Below are positions 34,487 through 45,668 of a stretch of 64,000 nucleotides of DNA, piece by piece (the stretch's first letter is position 1; every line of letters starts with the position of its first letter). The DNA comes from Ochotona curzoniae (lineage: Eukaryota > Chordata > Mammalia > Lagomorpha > Ochotonidae): contig NW_024466512.1 of the NCBI RefSeq assembly GCF_017591425.1, forward strand, positions 28,449,501 to 28,513,500. Reading direction: 5' to 3'. The notes beneath the pieces are model-generated. The model saw nothing but the letters and a program-made list of their open reading frames with translations, had not been told where the DNA came from and did not search any database. A program made the translations under genes and the position numbers.

Positions 34487-36581
34487 ATGTTGCTGTTCTC
34501 TTTGGCCCTCATCCTCATCTCGTTGGCGGTCTCTAACATCATGGGCGATGTGAACGATGTTTGTGTTGGAAGCCCCGGCATCCCAGGAGCTCCCGGGACC
34601 CATGGGCTGCCTGGAAGAGATGGGAGGGATGGCGTCAAAGGAGACCCTGGGCCCCCAGGTATGGTATGGCAGACCCCGGCTGGGCCCAATGTGGTTGAGA
34701 CTTGGCGGAAGTTCCTTAGGACCCTTAGGCTGGGATGTGGTGCAAGTCCATTCCCAAGGTACCTGAGGGGTGGGAAATGGGTTGGTCTGGGTAGGGTCCC
34801 CATCACTGTGTTCCCTTCTTTCTGCAGGCCCTATGGGCCCCCCTGGAGGAATGCCAGGTCTCCCTGGGCGGGATGGGCTGGTCGGAGCCCCTGGTGTTGC
34901 TGGGGAACGCGGAGACAAAGGCGAGCCTGGTGAGAGAGGTCCTCCAGGTGAGTGGGGTAGTGGTATTGATGCAGACACCATCAGGGCAGTGGTGACATGG
35001 TGCTCATGCTGTCAGTTCCATGGGAACTGCTGGGAACCTGTAAAAAAGCCACAGGAGGCTCCAGAGTATAGTGGTCAGCCTAAGCAGAGTGTGAGTTGCA
35101 GGGGAGAAATCAGATGTGCATGGGTAGTGTGGTCACAATTCAGGTGGTAACAGGTTAGAATAGGGCCCATGCATCACAACCACTGAGAAAACACAGGGTG
35201 GGTATGGGGAGAGGGACAGCCCTGGGAGACAGAGGAGGAGGCACTTCTTGCAGCAGAGGTGCTGGGGAATTCTGCAAGGTCCAGGGAGGCTTGCAGACTA
35301 GGGATGCTGGCAGAGCATGTGATGGGGAGCCTTGCCTACAGCAAGGAGCACTGATGCTTTGAGTAGCAGTCAGGGTGCTCAGGGGAAGTGCAGAGACAGC
35401 CACATTTACCCTTAATAGAGGGGGAAAGTGAGCACTGTGGCCTTGCGTGTTAGCCAGAATGCCCCGCAGAGCTGGAAACGCAAAGCCCTTTAAGAGCTGC
35501 TGCAGGAAAGAAGAGCAAGACGATAGGAGCTTAGCAGGTGCACGGTAGAATCCCTCCAGCCTTGGAGAGCCTTGTAAGTTGGGGGTCTGGACAGTAAAAG
35601 GATGGGGTTCCAGGCTTGCAGAAGGCAAAGCCACTTCTTGGCAGCACATGGGGCTATTTGTAAGGCTTGTCTCTCATCCTGGTTGGGCCGGGGGAGGGGC
35701 GGTTTCTCCACAGGGCTTCCAGCTTACATGGATGAGGAGCTCCAAAGCACACTCCACGAACTCAGACACCAGATCCTGCAGTCGATGGGAGGTAAGGGGA
35801 TCCCCCCAAGTGTTTGTGTGTGTGGAGGGGGGCATCCCACATGCTCCCCTCATCCTTAGCACCAGCCTTTGGAAAAAAAGACCCAACTGAGAAATGCAGA
35901 CACGGAGGTCTTAGGGGGCAGTGGATAAATGCTCCTTTCTCTTTCTTACATCTTGTGCCCAGGCGAGACAGATATGTCTCAGGACAGCAAATTCGTACTT
36001 TTATTCACTCTTGGTTTCTGGTAATGATTGCTAAGTGGACGAGTGGATGGGTAGCTGAAAGAGTAGAGATGGATTTAAGAAGAGGGAGGGAGAGAAGGGC
36101 CAGAGAGAGGCAGAGATGAAGATGGGACTGGTGAGAATTGAATGGCAGAGAGTCCCAGGTAGGAAGAGGGACTTCATGGCTGACTTTGACTTCTTTCCTT
36201 TCAGTTCTCAGTTTGCAGGGCTCCGTACTGGCTGTGGGAGAGAAGATCTTCTCTACCAATGGGAAGTCAGTCAATTTTGATGCCGCTCAAGAGTTGTGTG
36301 CTCAAGCAGGTGGTCACATTGCTGCCCCGAGGAATGCAGAGGAGAACGAGGCCATTGCAAGTATTGTAAAGAACCGTAACACCTATGCCTACCTGGGCCT
36401 GGTTGAAGGCCCCAACCCTGGAGACTTCCACTACCTGGATGGGGACCCCGTGAACTACACCAACTGGTACACGGGGGAGCCCAGAGGTCAAGGCCGGGAG
36501 AAATGCGTGGAGATGTACACAGATGGGAAGTGGAATGACAAGAGTTGCCTGCAGTACCGGCTGGTCATCTGTGAGTTCTGA
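34487..36581 (+). CDS. SFTPA1: SFTPA1, pulmonary surfactant protein A
   Basis: Secreted collectin of alveolar type II cells that binds surfactant lipids and microbial surfaces and helps form tubular myelin. Coding exons: 34487-34658, 34828-34947, 35714-35791 and 36205-36581, all with GT/AG junctions and phase 1, giving 747 nt and 248 residues, the usual SP-A length. A hydrophobic signal peptide (about 1-20) is followed by Cys26 in DVCVGSPG. The collagen stalk (about 28-97) has 23 Gly-X-Y triplets with one break after the GPPGGM segment. The neck (about 98-128) includes [17 protein letters not shown]. The C-type lectin domain (about 129-248) has Cys155, Cys224, Cys238 and Cys246, an NYT glycosylation site at Asn207, and calcium/sugar residues Glu215, Arg217, Glu222, Asn234 and Asp235. 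The sugar motif is EPR, as in some rodent SP-A, where human has EPA. The kink lacks the Cys found in human SP-A. Frame is intact throughout and the gene looks functional. The exon with the ATG carries a short 5' UTR from 34460. Confidence 0.96.
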
Positions 36582-37402
36582 TCAACCATGCGTGTAGGCC
36601 ACAAGATGCATAACACGCTGCCTTGCCTTTCAGGCAAGGATCCCCATGGCCTATGAGATGCTGTAACTCCTTACAAATGAAATTGCTTTGTAGCTATTAG
36701 AGTTGGAGGCCTCCTTAGCCACTCCATTCCCCAGCTGGGCTCTGGCTGTTGCCCCTATGATCACTGATCAGTCTTGACACTCCCCTTGAACCCATTCTTA
36801 GAACACAAGGGTTTTCACTAACCTTGACCGCAGCACGAGGCAGAGTCCTCCTCCTCCATCCTCACTTTGTCCAGTTCCTTCTCTCACAGATGGCAGCTGG
36901 ATGGAAGGAGCCTCTCAAGGCACAGAGACTGCCTGCTTCCTGCCCGCTCGACTTGTCTATCCACTGTGGCACACCCTTTGGCCAGTCTCGGCAAGACTTT
37001 GCAGTCATGGTTGCTTTTGATTAGATGGGTAGACATACTTTTAGGAAAGCATGCAAGCGGGGCTGTCTCTGGGGTCTCCCAGGCATGTGTGGTCTCCAAG
37101 AAGTGCAGGGGGCAGTGGTCAACTTGACCCTGGTGACTGGCAGGCGCGATACATTCTCCTGAGTCTTTGAGTGCCAACTCACTCCCTTGACCTACAAACA
37201 GCCAGCCTAGGCTTCTGGGGGCTGTGGAGCAGAAGAACCTGCTCTCTACCCCCACCCTAAAAGAACCTGGGTGATTTCCTGGTTGTGGACAAATCCCACT
37301 ACACTTCAGAGCCTGGGTGAGATGTTCACACCACTCCACTCTACACCTCTGGCTCTGCTCTTTATCTTTTTGTAAATTCATTCAATCTAACATTTCATTA
37401 AA
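36582..37402 (+). other. SFTPA1: SFTPA1 3' UTR (candidate)
   Basis: Non-coding DNA after the TGA. The first plausible polyadenylation signal is ATTAAA at 37397-37402, with another at 37617-37622; no AATAAA occurs before about 38.2 kb. SP-A transcripts in other mammals have 3' UTRs near 1 kb, so either end is possible. Confidence 0.45.
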
Positions 37403-37720
37403 ATATAATGAGCACCAGATCCTGTCTTGGAGGCAGACCTGGAGATATTTGTCTTTCCTCAACCTATTTCTTCATCTACCTAATGAGGATAAAGTACTCC
37501 TTTTTCTTATGTGTTCACCATCCCTCTACCTGCCATAAACACAGTTACAAAGAGAGACTTCTTGATGAGCACATCCTAAATATCAACTACCTTTACAGGC
37601 ATATCTGACACATCTTATTAAACATGATCAAATCTTTTCATAATGCCTAGGTTCGGTGTTGTTATTTTCCACCATTATAAAACATGAATAAGTTGAGACT
37701 TTGAGAAGTTCAGTGTTCTG
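37377..37720 (+). repeat. MIR/L2-like ancient repeat
   Basis: Diverged text such as cctcaacctatttcttcatctacctaatgaggataa and catgatcaaatcttttcataatgcc matches the core and tail pattern of mammalian-wide interspersed repeats. It overlaps the candidate SP-A 3' end. Confidence 0.5.
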
Positions 37721-38261
37721 AGTGTTGTTAGATCGAGCACTCATTCCTTGACCCCTGGAGCTCACATTCATCACTACCCCCATCTGTCAACATGAGCAAC
37801 ATCATACTTCCGAATTTTTATAAATCAAACTAACACTGGCTTTGAGTCCTGCTTTGCTGGAAGCATTGAAAAGGGGAGCTGGTCTCCTTCTTCTGGTGTA
37901 CGGAGAGATGGAGAACTAGAGACATTCTTGGAGGGATATTTGGGCAGGCATTTTGATGGCTGGCACCAAGGCAATCCTGGGGCCAAATCCACAGAGTGCA
38001 TTAGTGGCGGTGACGGAATGCCTTCCGCCCCTGCTTAGCCATGTGGAAGTGTTTCACTGCTCAGCAATGGGAAATGCCATGCAGGGCTCCATCTCAGTCT
38101 TAGGTCGTCGTGACATGGGACCAGGTGGCACCCTTCAGCGACATGTGGGAATGGGCCAGCATCTCTTCTTGCTTGTGGAGGCAGCCACCTGTATATCTTG
38201 TCTCCAGAAAGAACCCCCATTTCTTCTGAGATAAAACATTTAAAAATAAAGATGGAGGGGA

Positions 38262-38558
38262 GGAGACACATGACAGCTCAGTTGGGCTGATCCACCACCT
38301 TGCAGTGCTGATTCGTGTTCTGGCTGCTCCACTTCTCAACCAGCACCCAGCTTATGGCCTGGGAAAGCAGTGGAGGATGGCCCAAAGCCTTGCGATCCTG
38401 CACCCACATGGCAGCTCCTGGCTCCTGGCTTCGGGTTGGCTTAGCTTGAAAGGCCTTTGCAGCCATTTGGGGAGTGATCCAACAGATGGAAGATCATCCT
38501 CTTTCTCCTTTTTTTCTATAAATCTGCCTTTCCAATAAAAAATTTAAACAAATAAGAA
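38262..38558 (+). mobile_element. C-SINE
   Basis: acatgacagctcagttgggctg to gcctttccaataaaaaattt. Confidence 0.85.
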
Positions 38559-38559
38559 C

Positions 38560-38870
38560 AAAACATGATAGGCAGAAAGGGGGTAGACACAGAGAGGGGA
38601 AGAGAGAGAGAGATATATAGAGAGAACAATTTTTCAAGTAGATCAACTCCCCAGGTACTTCACAGTGAGTAGGACTAGCTTGTGCCTGCCTGAGGTGAAG
38701 CTGGGGGCCAGCTACTGAGCCAAGGTTTTGCAGGTGACTGCCACTCAAGCTGTCCCCACTGCCTCCAAGAGTCTGCATTATCAGGCAACTAGGGGGAACC
38801 GGAGGTGGGCATTACATCCAGGCACTCCAGTATTAGGTGTGGGCATCTTAACCTCTGGGCCAAAGCATCC
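38560..38870 (-). mobile_element. SINE, diverged
   Basis: GA-rich block ggggaagagagagagagatat, then ctccccaggtacttcacagtg; inverted against its neighbour. Confidence 0.65.
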
Positions 38871-39630
38871 AATTCCTATACATCCTGACTCGTGATACAT
38901 TCATTGGGGACAACTTAGACAATTCCAAATGGTCTTCTGGCATATTTTTCTAAGTCTCAGATATATTGGCATGGAGTCTACTTTACATAACATGATTTTA
39001 TAGTGTTAGTACCATCTATGTTTGTGTGATGTCCCCTTTTCCTTTCAGATGTTTATTCCTTACACATTTTAGACTTCTTGTTGCTATTACACCAGCAACC
39101 ACACGCCTCCCTCTCAGGTGCTTGCCACCACACAGTTTGATGACTCTCTCTGGGTCATCTAGTTTCCTGAGCTTTGCCAGTCTCAACAGAGGTTGCTGGG
39201 ATACAGCTGCAGGGTCCCGGCTGCTGGGTTCTCCGGCAAGCTTGTGACTACCCCTGATCGTGTCGTCATCCTAATGTTAGTGGTTACCATGGACACCATC
39301 CACTACCCCCTTCCGCAATCAGGAAGCAAACAGCAGAGGCTCTTGCTCCAGTCACATGACTAGTCTGAAATCAAAGGGGCTGGGTGTTTATTCTACACCC
39401 TGTCATGGGCACCTTTGAAAAGCACTTTGGCAATGGGCATGGTTACATAACTGCATAAGAAGGAAGAAGTAAAAAATAGAAACAACTCAAACGACCACAG
39501 TCATATTGGCTCAATTAATGTTTTCTTGCAAAAAACCAGGAGTTTTTTTTTTTTTAAATTACTAGCTGTATAGTTATTTCCTTATTCTAATTCACTCATT
39601 GAATAACTGTTTCTTAATTATGCATCTCTT
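38871..39630. other. Unassigned DNA between SFTPA1 and the retrogene
   Basis: No gene. Short poly-T near 39545 and poly-A near 39638. Confidence 0.4.
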
Positions 39631-39639
39631 TTCACTTAA

Positions 39640-39890
39640 AAAAAAAAAGATGTATTCATTTATTTGAAAGGCAGAATGACAAATGGAGAGCAAGAGAGAC
39701 ACAGAGATACTCTGTCTGCTGGCTCACTCCACAAATAGCAAAAATGGTCAGGGCTGAAGTTAGGAACACCAGCCAGGTCTCCTGCATGGGTGTCAGGAAC
39801 TCAAGCCCTTGGATCATCTTCTTCTGCTTTCCCAGGCATGTTAGCAGGACACTGGGTAGGAAGTGGAGCAGTCAGGACTCGAAGTTCCAC
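39640..39890 (-). mobile_element. SINE
   Basis: gatgtattcatttatttgaaaggcag through tctgctttcccaggcatg. Confidence 0.75.
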
Positions 39891-41395
39891 TCTGATATAT
39901 ATACATAGACACACATATATAAAAATACAATCATCTCTCAGTGTGGTTGGAGGATCAATTTCATGACCCCCTATGCTCTTGTCTCTTATGCACAGTGATG
40001 TACAGTGCATGCCTGCTGTACACATCCTCTCAAATACTTTAAACCATAGCCCACAAGACAATGGAGACGCCTCATAATGGTTGTTACACTGTATTGTTCA
40101 GGGAATAATGGTAAGGAAAAAGTCTATACATATTCAGTGCACATATACTCATTGTAGTCCTGACTGTGCTCCTAATTTTGATTTGCGTCTGATTGTAAAC
40201 TCCTGGATATGGAGAGCCAACTGTGTATTAATTTGCCAGGAGTGTACCATCCACAGTTTCTGAGGTATGTTCCTTTTGTCAACTCTTTACTGCTTTCCAA
40301 TTGCACGTGGTCACTTTTACAAGGTGAACTCACATCTCTGCAAGCTCCCTTGGACAGAATCCTGGAGTGTCTGGATGAAGAGTAAGATTCTTTATGACTT
40401 TCACATGCTGCCGTGCATGAGGCCATGATGAACTGGGACATTTGGAAAAGAATTGTTCACCTTGGTATAAATAGCAGCAACAACCATGATGAGGGTGCTG
40501 ATGATAATGATGACAACGATGATGATGAGCAACAACCGTGGCTCAAATTCAAACCATGAGACCACCAACCTTCTTCAAGGGGAATCCCCCACGGAACTGC
40601 AGGCCTTTTCCTTGTCCTGTTGCTCATGGGCGTGCTTCTCCTTCCCCTTCTGCTCTCTCAAAGACCTCTCTTTGTGTAAGCCTGTGGCCAGGGCAGGCTT
40701 TGGGTTTTATGTAAACCCTCATGCTTCAGGAAGGCTTGCCTATTTGCCCCAGGGGTTGAAGTCTTTGTCCTCTGAGCCCCCAGCTCTGCATTGTCATATG
40801 GGTAGTGCCAGGAAATGCAGCTCTGAGGATTTTCTGTAAATGGAGTCTCTCCTTGTTCCCAGCAGCTTTCCTGCAGTGGACATAGGCATGGTGACTGGAG
40901 GACATCAAGGTCAATGACCCTTCAGATGCCAACATGCCAACTGTAAGACGAAACCCGAGGGGAATGACTCAGTCCTGCTTATCAGCAGCAGGAAAACAAA
41001 CCTCTTGAGTTGTTTGGTGGGATTGGAGAGTTCTGAGAAGTGAGCATGAGTGTAGCAACGTGGGCCTCAAAGATGCCATCGGGGACTTGGCCCACTTGAT
41101 CAGGCTCTGGCGATAAGCATGGGTGACCTGGGGAACCTGGGCTAAGAGAATCACAGACCTGCTGCTCTCCCCCTGGGGTCTGCTTCTCCTCCCTCTCATA
41201 CCACAACATGTCTTATGTGCCCAGCCCTGGCTTGCACCCCAGGGAGACAAGAAGATGCAAGCCTACCTGCTGCTTTCATGAGATAGAAGTACCAGAGGGC
41301 ACTGTGCCGAGAGCCTGTAGTTCTAGCAACCAGAGTTGCCAAGGGTGAAGACCAGTTTGTATGTGAGGGCGGTATGAGCAAGGTGGAAGGCAGTA
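39891..41395. other. Unassigned DNA
   Basis: Holds a short GAT-rich stretch at 40483-40528. No exon recognised. TGACTCA (AP-1 type) near 40965 is a chance-level motif. Confidence 0.4.
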
Positions 41396-41397
41396 TA

Positions 41398-41723
41398 GGG
41401 GCTGGTGCCATGGCATAGTAGGTTAAGCCACCTCCTGTAGTGCCAACATCTAGGGATGCTGGTTTGAGGCCCAGATGCTCCACTTCCAATCCAGGTCTCT
41501 GCTGATCATGTGGGAAAGCAGCAGAGGATGGCCCAAGTATTTGAACCCCTGCACATATGTGGGAAACCTTGAAGAAGCTCGTGGCTTTGACCCTGGTCAT
41601 TGCTAGCCATTGTGGCCACCCAGGGCTGTCAATCAGCAGAAGGAAGATGTAGGAAGATCTCTCTCTCTCTCTCTCTCTCTCTCTGTCCCCCTCTTAGTCT
41701 CTGCCTATTTAACTTTCAAATAG
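41398..41723 (+). mobile_element. C-SINE hosting the retrocopy 3' junction
   Basis: aggggctggtgccatggc to aactttcaaatag, with a (CT)n run of about 24 bp at 41660-41684. The SLC6A14 retrocopy poly(A) begins exactly where the SINE tail would continue. Confidence 0.85.
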
Positions 41724-42106
41724 TTTTTTTTTTTTTTCAAAAGAAGCCTCTTTATTAGCATTGTGGTGATATTTGCAAAAATGTTCTTGTAAAATATAAA
41801 CTGTGATGTGTTTATACAAATAGTTAAACTAAAATGAAATAAACATGATTGTTGTTGAATAACCACACTATTGTAATAACATAGGGAAAAATAGTGCAAG
41901 TGGTGGAGAAACAGGGAGGGTAGAAGGGGAAATTCCCAAGAGCATGAAACTGCATCATGATATTTTCATATGATAGTCTTAGGTAAATGAGAAAAATTTT
42001 CATTGTTATAAATAATTATTAGTAAAAAGAGTTTCACCATAATCTCAAAGGATCACTTTTGCAAATGCATACATACCTATATATGTGTGAATATGTGTAT
42101 GTGTGT

Positions 42107-42137
<31 letters not shown>

Positions 42138-42154
42138 CACATATAATTGAGATC
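41724..42154 (-). other. SLC6A14 retrocopy 3' UTR with poly(A)
   Basis: Read on the minus strand, the sequence after the stop codon carries a TA/TG microsatellite, then AATAAA (41756-41751) and, 13 bases later, a run of 14 A (41737-41724). This is the signature of a reverse-transcribed, polyadenylated mRNA. Beyond the A run lies the tail of a plus-strand C-SINE (ctttcaaatag). I could not find a matching target duplication near the 5' end (44.1-44.6 kb). Confidence 0.8.
42075..42145. repeat. TA/TG microsatellite
   Basis: Alternating tatatg and gtgtat blocks just past the retrogene stop codon. Confidence 0.9.
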
Positions 42155-44074
42155 TCATTCTGGGCTACTGCTGCCATGAACAGTAGGTATTTCAAAGTCA
42201 ACCTCTCTTTTAGGCTCTACCATGCCCTTGTATCTCTCCCCACGATGTCTTTCTAGGTATGGACCCCAGTTAGAAGCTGGTTTGCAATAGCTTACAATGC
42301 ATTGAAAAATGCTCCCTTTAGCCTGACTTATTTTTATGACAGCCACAATTGGAATCCAAATAAGGCAGAAAATAATCATACACCAGCCTAGAGCAACTCC
42401 CCAGTCGGGGTATGGAATTTGGCCATATTTAGGTCTCTGAAATTGTACCAGTGACCCGACTAGAATTGCCATCAAAAGGATAGGTGTAATGGCAAACCAG
42501 CAAGCTCTCCACCACAGCCAGAAGAACCATCTCTTTGTGCCAATCATCATTTCTATATCTTCAATAAACCTGTTGCCTCCATAAATCCAGATGACCCCCA
42601 CTATTTCCAGTATAGCTACAGCCAGAATGCCCCACCCAGCACAGAAGTGGTCAATCAGAAGAACCCAGTAAATGCCAGCCTGGGTCACACACATGAGACC
42701 AAGGAGAAACAAAGCCAAGCAACAAGCCCAAGTTACACGAACCCTCATTTTCTTCATCAACTTGGGGAACAAATCCTGAATCGATGTTGTAATAGTTTCA
42801 ACAATAGCAAATTGAGAATCCAGACCCAAAGTCAAAAGCATGAAGAAAAATAATATGGACCAAAATGGGCCTCCTGGGAGCTGGGTTAAAGCTTCTGGAT
42901 AAGCAATGAATACCAAATCAAAACCTGATGCTACGACTTGAGAGACTTCCTTTCCGGATATATGAGCCATGTGTCCCAGGATAGAAAAAATAGCAAACCC
43001 AGCAATCACACTTGTGAGGCAATTTGTCAAACAAACTGTAATGGCATCAGAGTAGCAGTTATTATGGAATTTACTGTAAGATGATAGAGCAACTAAGCCA
43101 CCCCAAGCCACTGAGAGAGAAAAAAATATCTGGGTAGCAGCATCTTTCCAAACCTCCACTTCCCTCAATTTGGTAAAATTCGACTGTGAGCCAATGTAGT
43201 ACGAAATGCCTTTGGATGCACCCTCCAGGGTTGTTCCTCGTATTAAAAAGATGAGTAGGACCACGTAGGGGAAAAGAGCTGTGAAATAAACCACTTTGCC
43301 AGAAGACTTGATTCCTTTAAACAGTGCTGTTGCAACGATGAGCCATGCCAGAAGAAGACAAAGTGCTAACTCCCATACAATGACTCCAGTCTCATCTATT
43401 CCGCTGGATCGTTGGAGCACCACTTTATGCCAATACTGCTCACTGGGAAGCTGCCCTGGCTGATAAATCTCACTCCCAGGGATGCAGGTCAGATTGTTGA
43501 TGTCAATCCAGGTTTTATTCACTTTGATGATTTCCCTTGTTCCAGTACTTACATTACAGCAAGTTAATATAGGCGATCTGCTGCAGCTGTCATCTGACCA
43601 AGAAGAGCAGTATTTCCATGGCACTTCACGTTGAAAAGACACAAACAAGTAGTAAAGACTATAGGCAATAATGACATTGTAACAGATCGCCTCAAAAATG
43701 GATAGCAGGGCCATTGTAACTCCCACACCTTGAAACAATGGAAGAATCCTCCAAATGGAAATTGGACCCAAGCTAGCAAACTGCCCCATTGAACACTCTA
43801 GGAAGAACAGTGGTAAACCAACCAAGGCAAGCATAATTGCGTAAGGTATCAAGAAGGCACCTCCACCGTTGTTATAAGTCACATATGGGAATCTCCACAC
43901 ATTTCCCAGGCCCACTGCATATCCTATCAGAGATAGAAGATAGTCTGATTTTTTGGACCAGTTACCACGTTCTTGATTCTCATCATGTTCATCAACACGG
44001 AAGTTCTCAGATGAAATTGTCACTTTCTCCTTTCTTCTGCACTTGAAGAAACCCGGGCACTTGAACTTGTCCAT
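42155..44074 (-). CDS. SLC6A14: Intronless SLC6A14-like retrogene (ATB0,+ transporter)
   Basis: One uninterrupted frame encodes 639 residues that match SLC6A14 (642 in human) from end to end; the parent is a multi-exon X-linked gene in human, so this is a retrocopy. The family is a Na+/Cl- coupled importer of neutral and cationic amino acids at the apical membrane of lung and gut epithelium. Twelve membrane segments can be followed. TM1 has YAVGLGNVWRFPY (52-64), TM3 keeps the substrate tyrosine Tyr132 (in CYNVI), TM6 has FFSLSVAWGG (317-326), and TM8 keeps the sodium-site pair Asp419-Ser420. The large extracellular loop (about 147-230) keeps paired cysteines and four N-glycosylation sequons but is three residues shorter than human near 177-181. 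Odd changes against my recollection of the human protein: Glu128 in TM3, Cys131, Glu235 in TM4, Ile424 in TM8 and Arg446. They may mean altered function or relaxed constraint. An AATAAA and poly(A) follow. It could be a young non-functional copy or an expressed retrogene; the open frame favours neither alone. Confidence 0.88.
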   Translation of the reverse strand: MDKFKCPGFFKCRRKEKVTISSENFRVDEHDENQERGNWSKKSDYLLSLIGYAVGLGNVWRFPYVTYNNGGGAFLIPYAIMLALVGLPLFFLECSMGQFASLGPISIWRILPLFQGVGVTMALLSIFEAICYNVIIAYSLYYLFVSFQREVPWKYCSSWSDDSCSRSPILTCCNVSTGTREIIKVNKTWIDINNLTCIPGSEIYQPGQLPSEQYWHKVVLQRSSGIDETGVIVWELALCLLLAWLIVATALFKGIKSSGKVVYFTALFPYVVLLIFLIRGTTLEGASKGISYYIGSQSNFTKLREVEVWKDAATQIFFSLSVAWGGLVALSSYSKFHNNCYSDAITVCLTNCLTSVIAGFAIFSILGHMAHISGKEVSQVVASGFDLVFIAYPEALTQLPGGPFWSILFFFMLLTLGLDSQFAIVETITTSIQDLFPKLMKKMRVRVTWACCLALFLLGLMCVTQAGIYWVLLIDHFCAGWGILAVAILEIVGVIWIYGGNRFIEDIEMMIGTKRWFFWLWWRACWFAITPILLMAILVGSLVQFQRPKYGQIPYPDWGVALGWCMIIFCLIWIPIVAVIKISQAKGSIFQCIVSYCKPASNWGPYLERHRGERYKGMVEPKREVDFEIPTVHGSSSPE

Positions 44075-44170
44075 GGTTCGTTCACTCTCTCGGCTGGCTC
44101 TGCCTCTTCTCTTCTCACAGTCTGGCCAGGTTTGACTTGGGGCAGGTGTACACTCCTCCGTTGCTACCTG
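44075..44170 (-). other. Candidate 5' UTR of the SLC6A14 retrocopy
   Basis: The ATG at 44074 is in the context GAACCATGG, a good Kozak sequence, and is probably the parental start. The mRNA-derived 5' boundary is not visible; the extent given is a guess. Confidence 0.3.
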
Positions 44171-45350
44171 CCAGAGGGAGCCAAAAACATTCTACAGATG
44201 GTTGTTCATTAATCTGGAGTTGAAGGTCAGTTCAGTGCCGCCCCTTTTCACTGGGTGGATTGTGCCTGGCATTGCTGAAGCAGATGCCTGGGCTGGATGG
44301 CCAGCTTCCCTGCCACCATCTCTGTAGGATCCTTGTCTAGTAAGTTGTTTCTGGAGGAAAATAGTGTTGAGGGGGATGGGGACAGTGGGCTAAGGGTCTG
44401 GCCTCTCGGCTTGTCCTGGTGAGGTGCAGGCAGGGGCTGTGGTGGGAGTGTTATACCCACCTGGGGCTCTGTGGTCTTCAACTGGTTTACCTGTGTCCTT
44501 TCTGGGTCCACTTGATCCCACACAAACTTAAGTGCTGTCTTTTCCAAAGTGTGCGTGTGTGATGATGAAGCGTGCCAGCCTTGAATGTGACCATCATCAG
44601 GGGAGGTTTAAAAAGTAGGAAGAGAATGGTGGACATGATGTGATCTTGAAAGTTCCCTCTCACTGATTCCTGGAGGAAGGGAAGGGTCAAGGGAGCTGAG
44701 GGGCTGGGATAGGCCAGGGCAAAGTCTGTGGTTAGCAGCCAGGGCTGGGGACATGGATTCAGGGACTGGGAGCTTAGCCTGGGAGTAGTCCCATGAAGGT
44801 AGGGCTGCCAAGGCTTCCTGCAGGAGGGGCCGATTTGAGCAGAGGCCTGATGAGGACACAGAGCCCCAAATGAGCTGGGCAAGATGCAGAGAGTTCTGCT
44901 AGGAGAAAGCAGGGGCTGGCCCCTAGCAGGTCCCCTGAGCAGACATCTCAGGGGCCTGAGGTCTGCCCTGGTAAACAGGATCTCTTGGTGGAAAAACCTC
45001 AAGCGAACAGATGTACATCCTCCAGGCAGAGGCAACAACCCAAGAAGCTTCCATTTTCAGGGTAAGAATCCTGCCTCCCTAGCAAGTGCCCATCACAAAG
45101 CTGAGGGAATGGACAGATTGTTGGGAAACAGCTGCGGTTCTAAGTGTGGCTGGGGCTCTGGCAAGTAAAACAGACCTCCTACGCTAAATGACACAGTGGA
45201 TATCATAAAGCAGGTCCAGTCAAGCAATGGACCCTGTGGGGCCTTCATCACCTCCAGAGGTTGACCCTTACTATAGGGTTCACAGAAAAGGGCAGAAGAT
45301 GGAAACAAAGACTTCTGTGGCCAGGAAAGGAAAAAAAAAAAAAAAGATAA
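44171..45350. other. Unassigned DNA upstream of the retrocopy
   Basis: GC-moderate, frames on both strands without recognisable domains; A run near 45332. Confidence 0.4.
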
Positions 45351-45352
45351 GG

Positions 45353-45668
45353 TAGGGCCAGCACTATGGCTCAATATGCTAATTCTGTAATGTCAAGCAC
45401 TGACATCCTGTTTGGATTCAGGTTCGTGTCCTGGCAGCTCTACTTCCAGTCCAGCTCCCTGATTATGGCCTGGGGAGGCAGTGCAGGATGACCCAAGTCC
45501 TTGGGACCCTGCACCCTTGTGGGAGACCCAGAAAAGGCTCCTGGCTTTCATTTGACACGGCTCTGGCTGTTGCAGCCATCTGGAGGAATGAACTAACAGA
45601 TTCTCTTTCTCTTCTTCTCTTTGTGAAATTGTCCTTTGTAATAAAAATAAATCTTTTTTAAAAAGAAA
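45353..45668 (+). mobile_element. C-SINE
   Basis: ggtagggccagcactatggctc to tgtaataaaaataaatctttt. Confidence 0.88.

Noticed and set aside
34352..34981. 209-codon minus-strand frame over SFTPA1
   Set aside because: It is the antisense shadow of collagen Gly-X-Y codons, which rarely make stops on the other strand.
44248..45038. Minus-strand frames upstream of the SLC6A14 retrocopy as extra exons
   Set aside because: They are Pro/Ser-rich, unlike any SLC6 sequence, and lack splice context.
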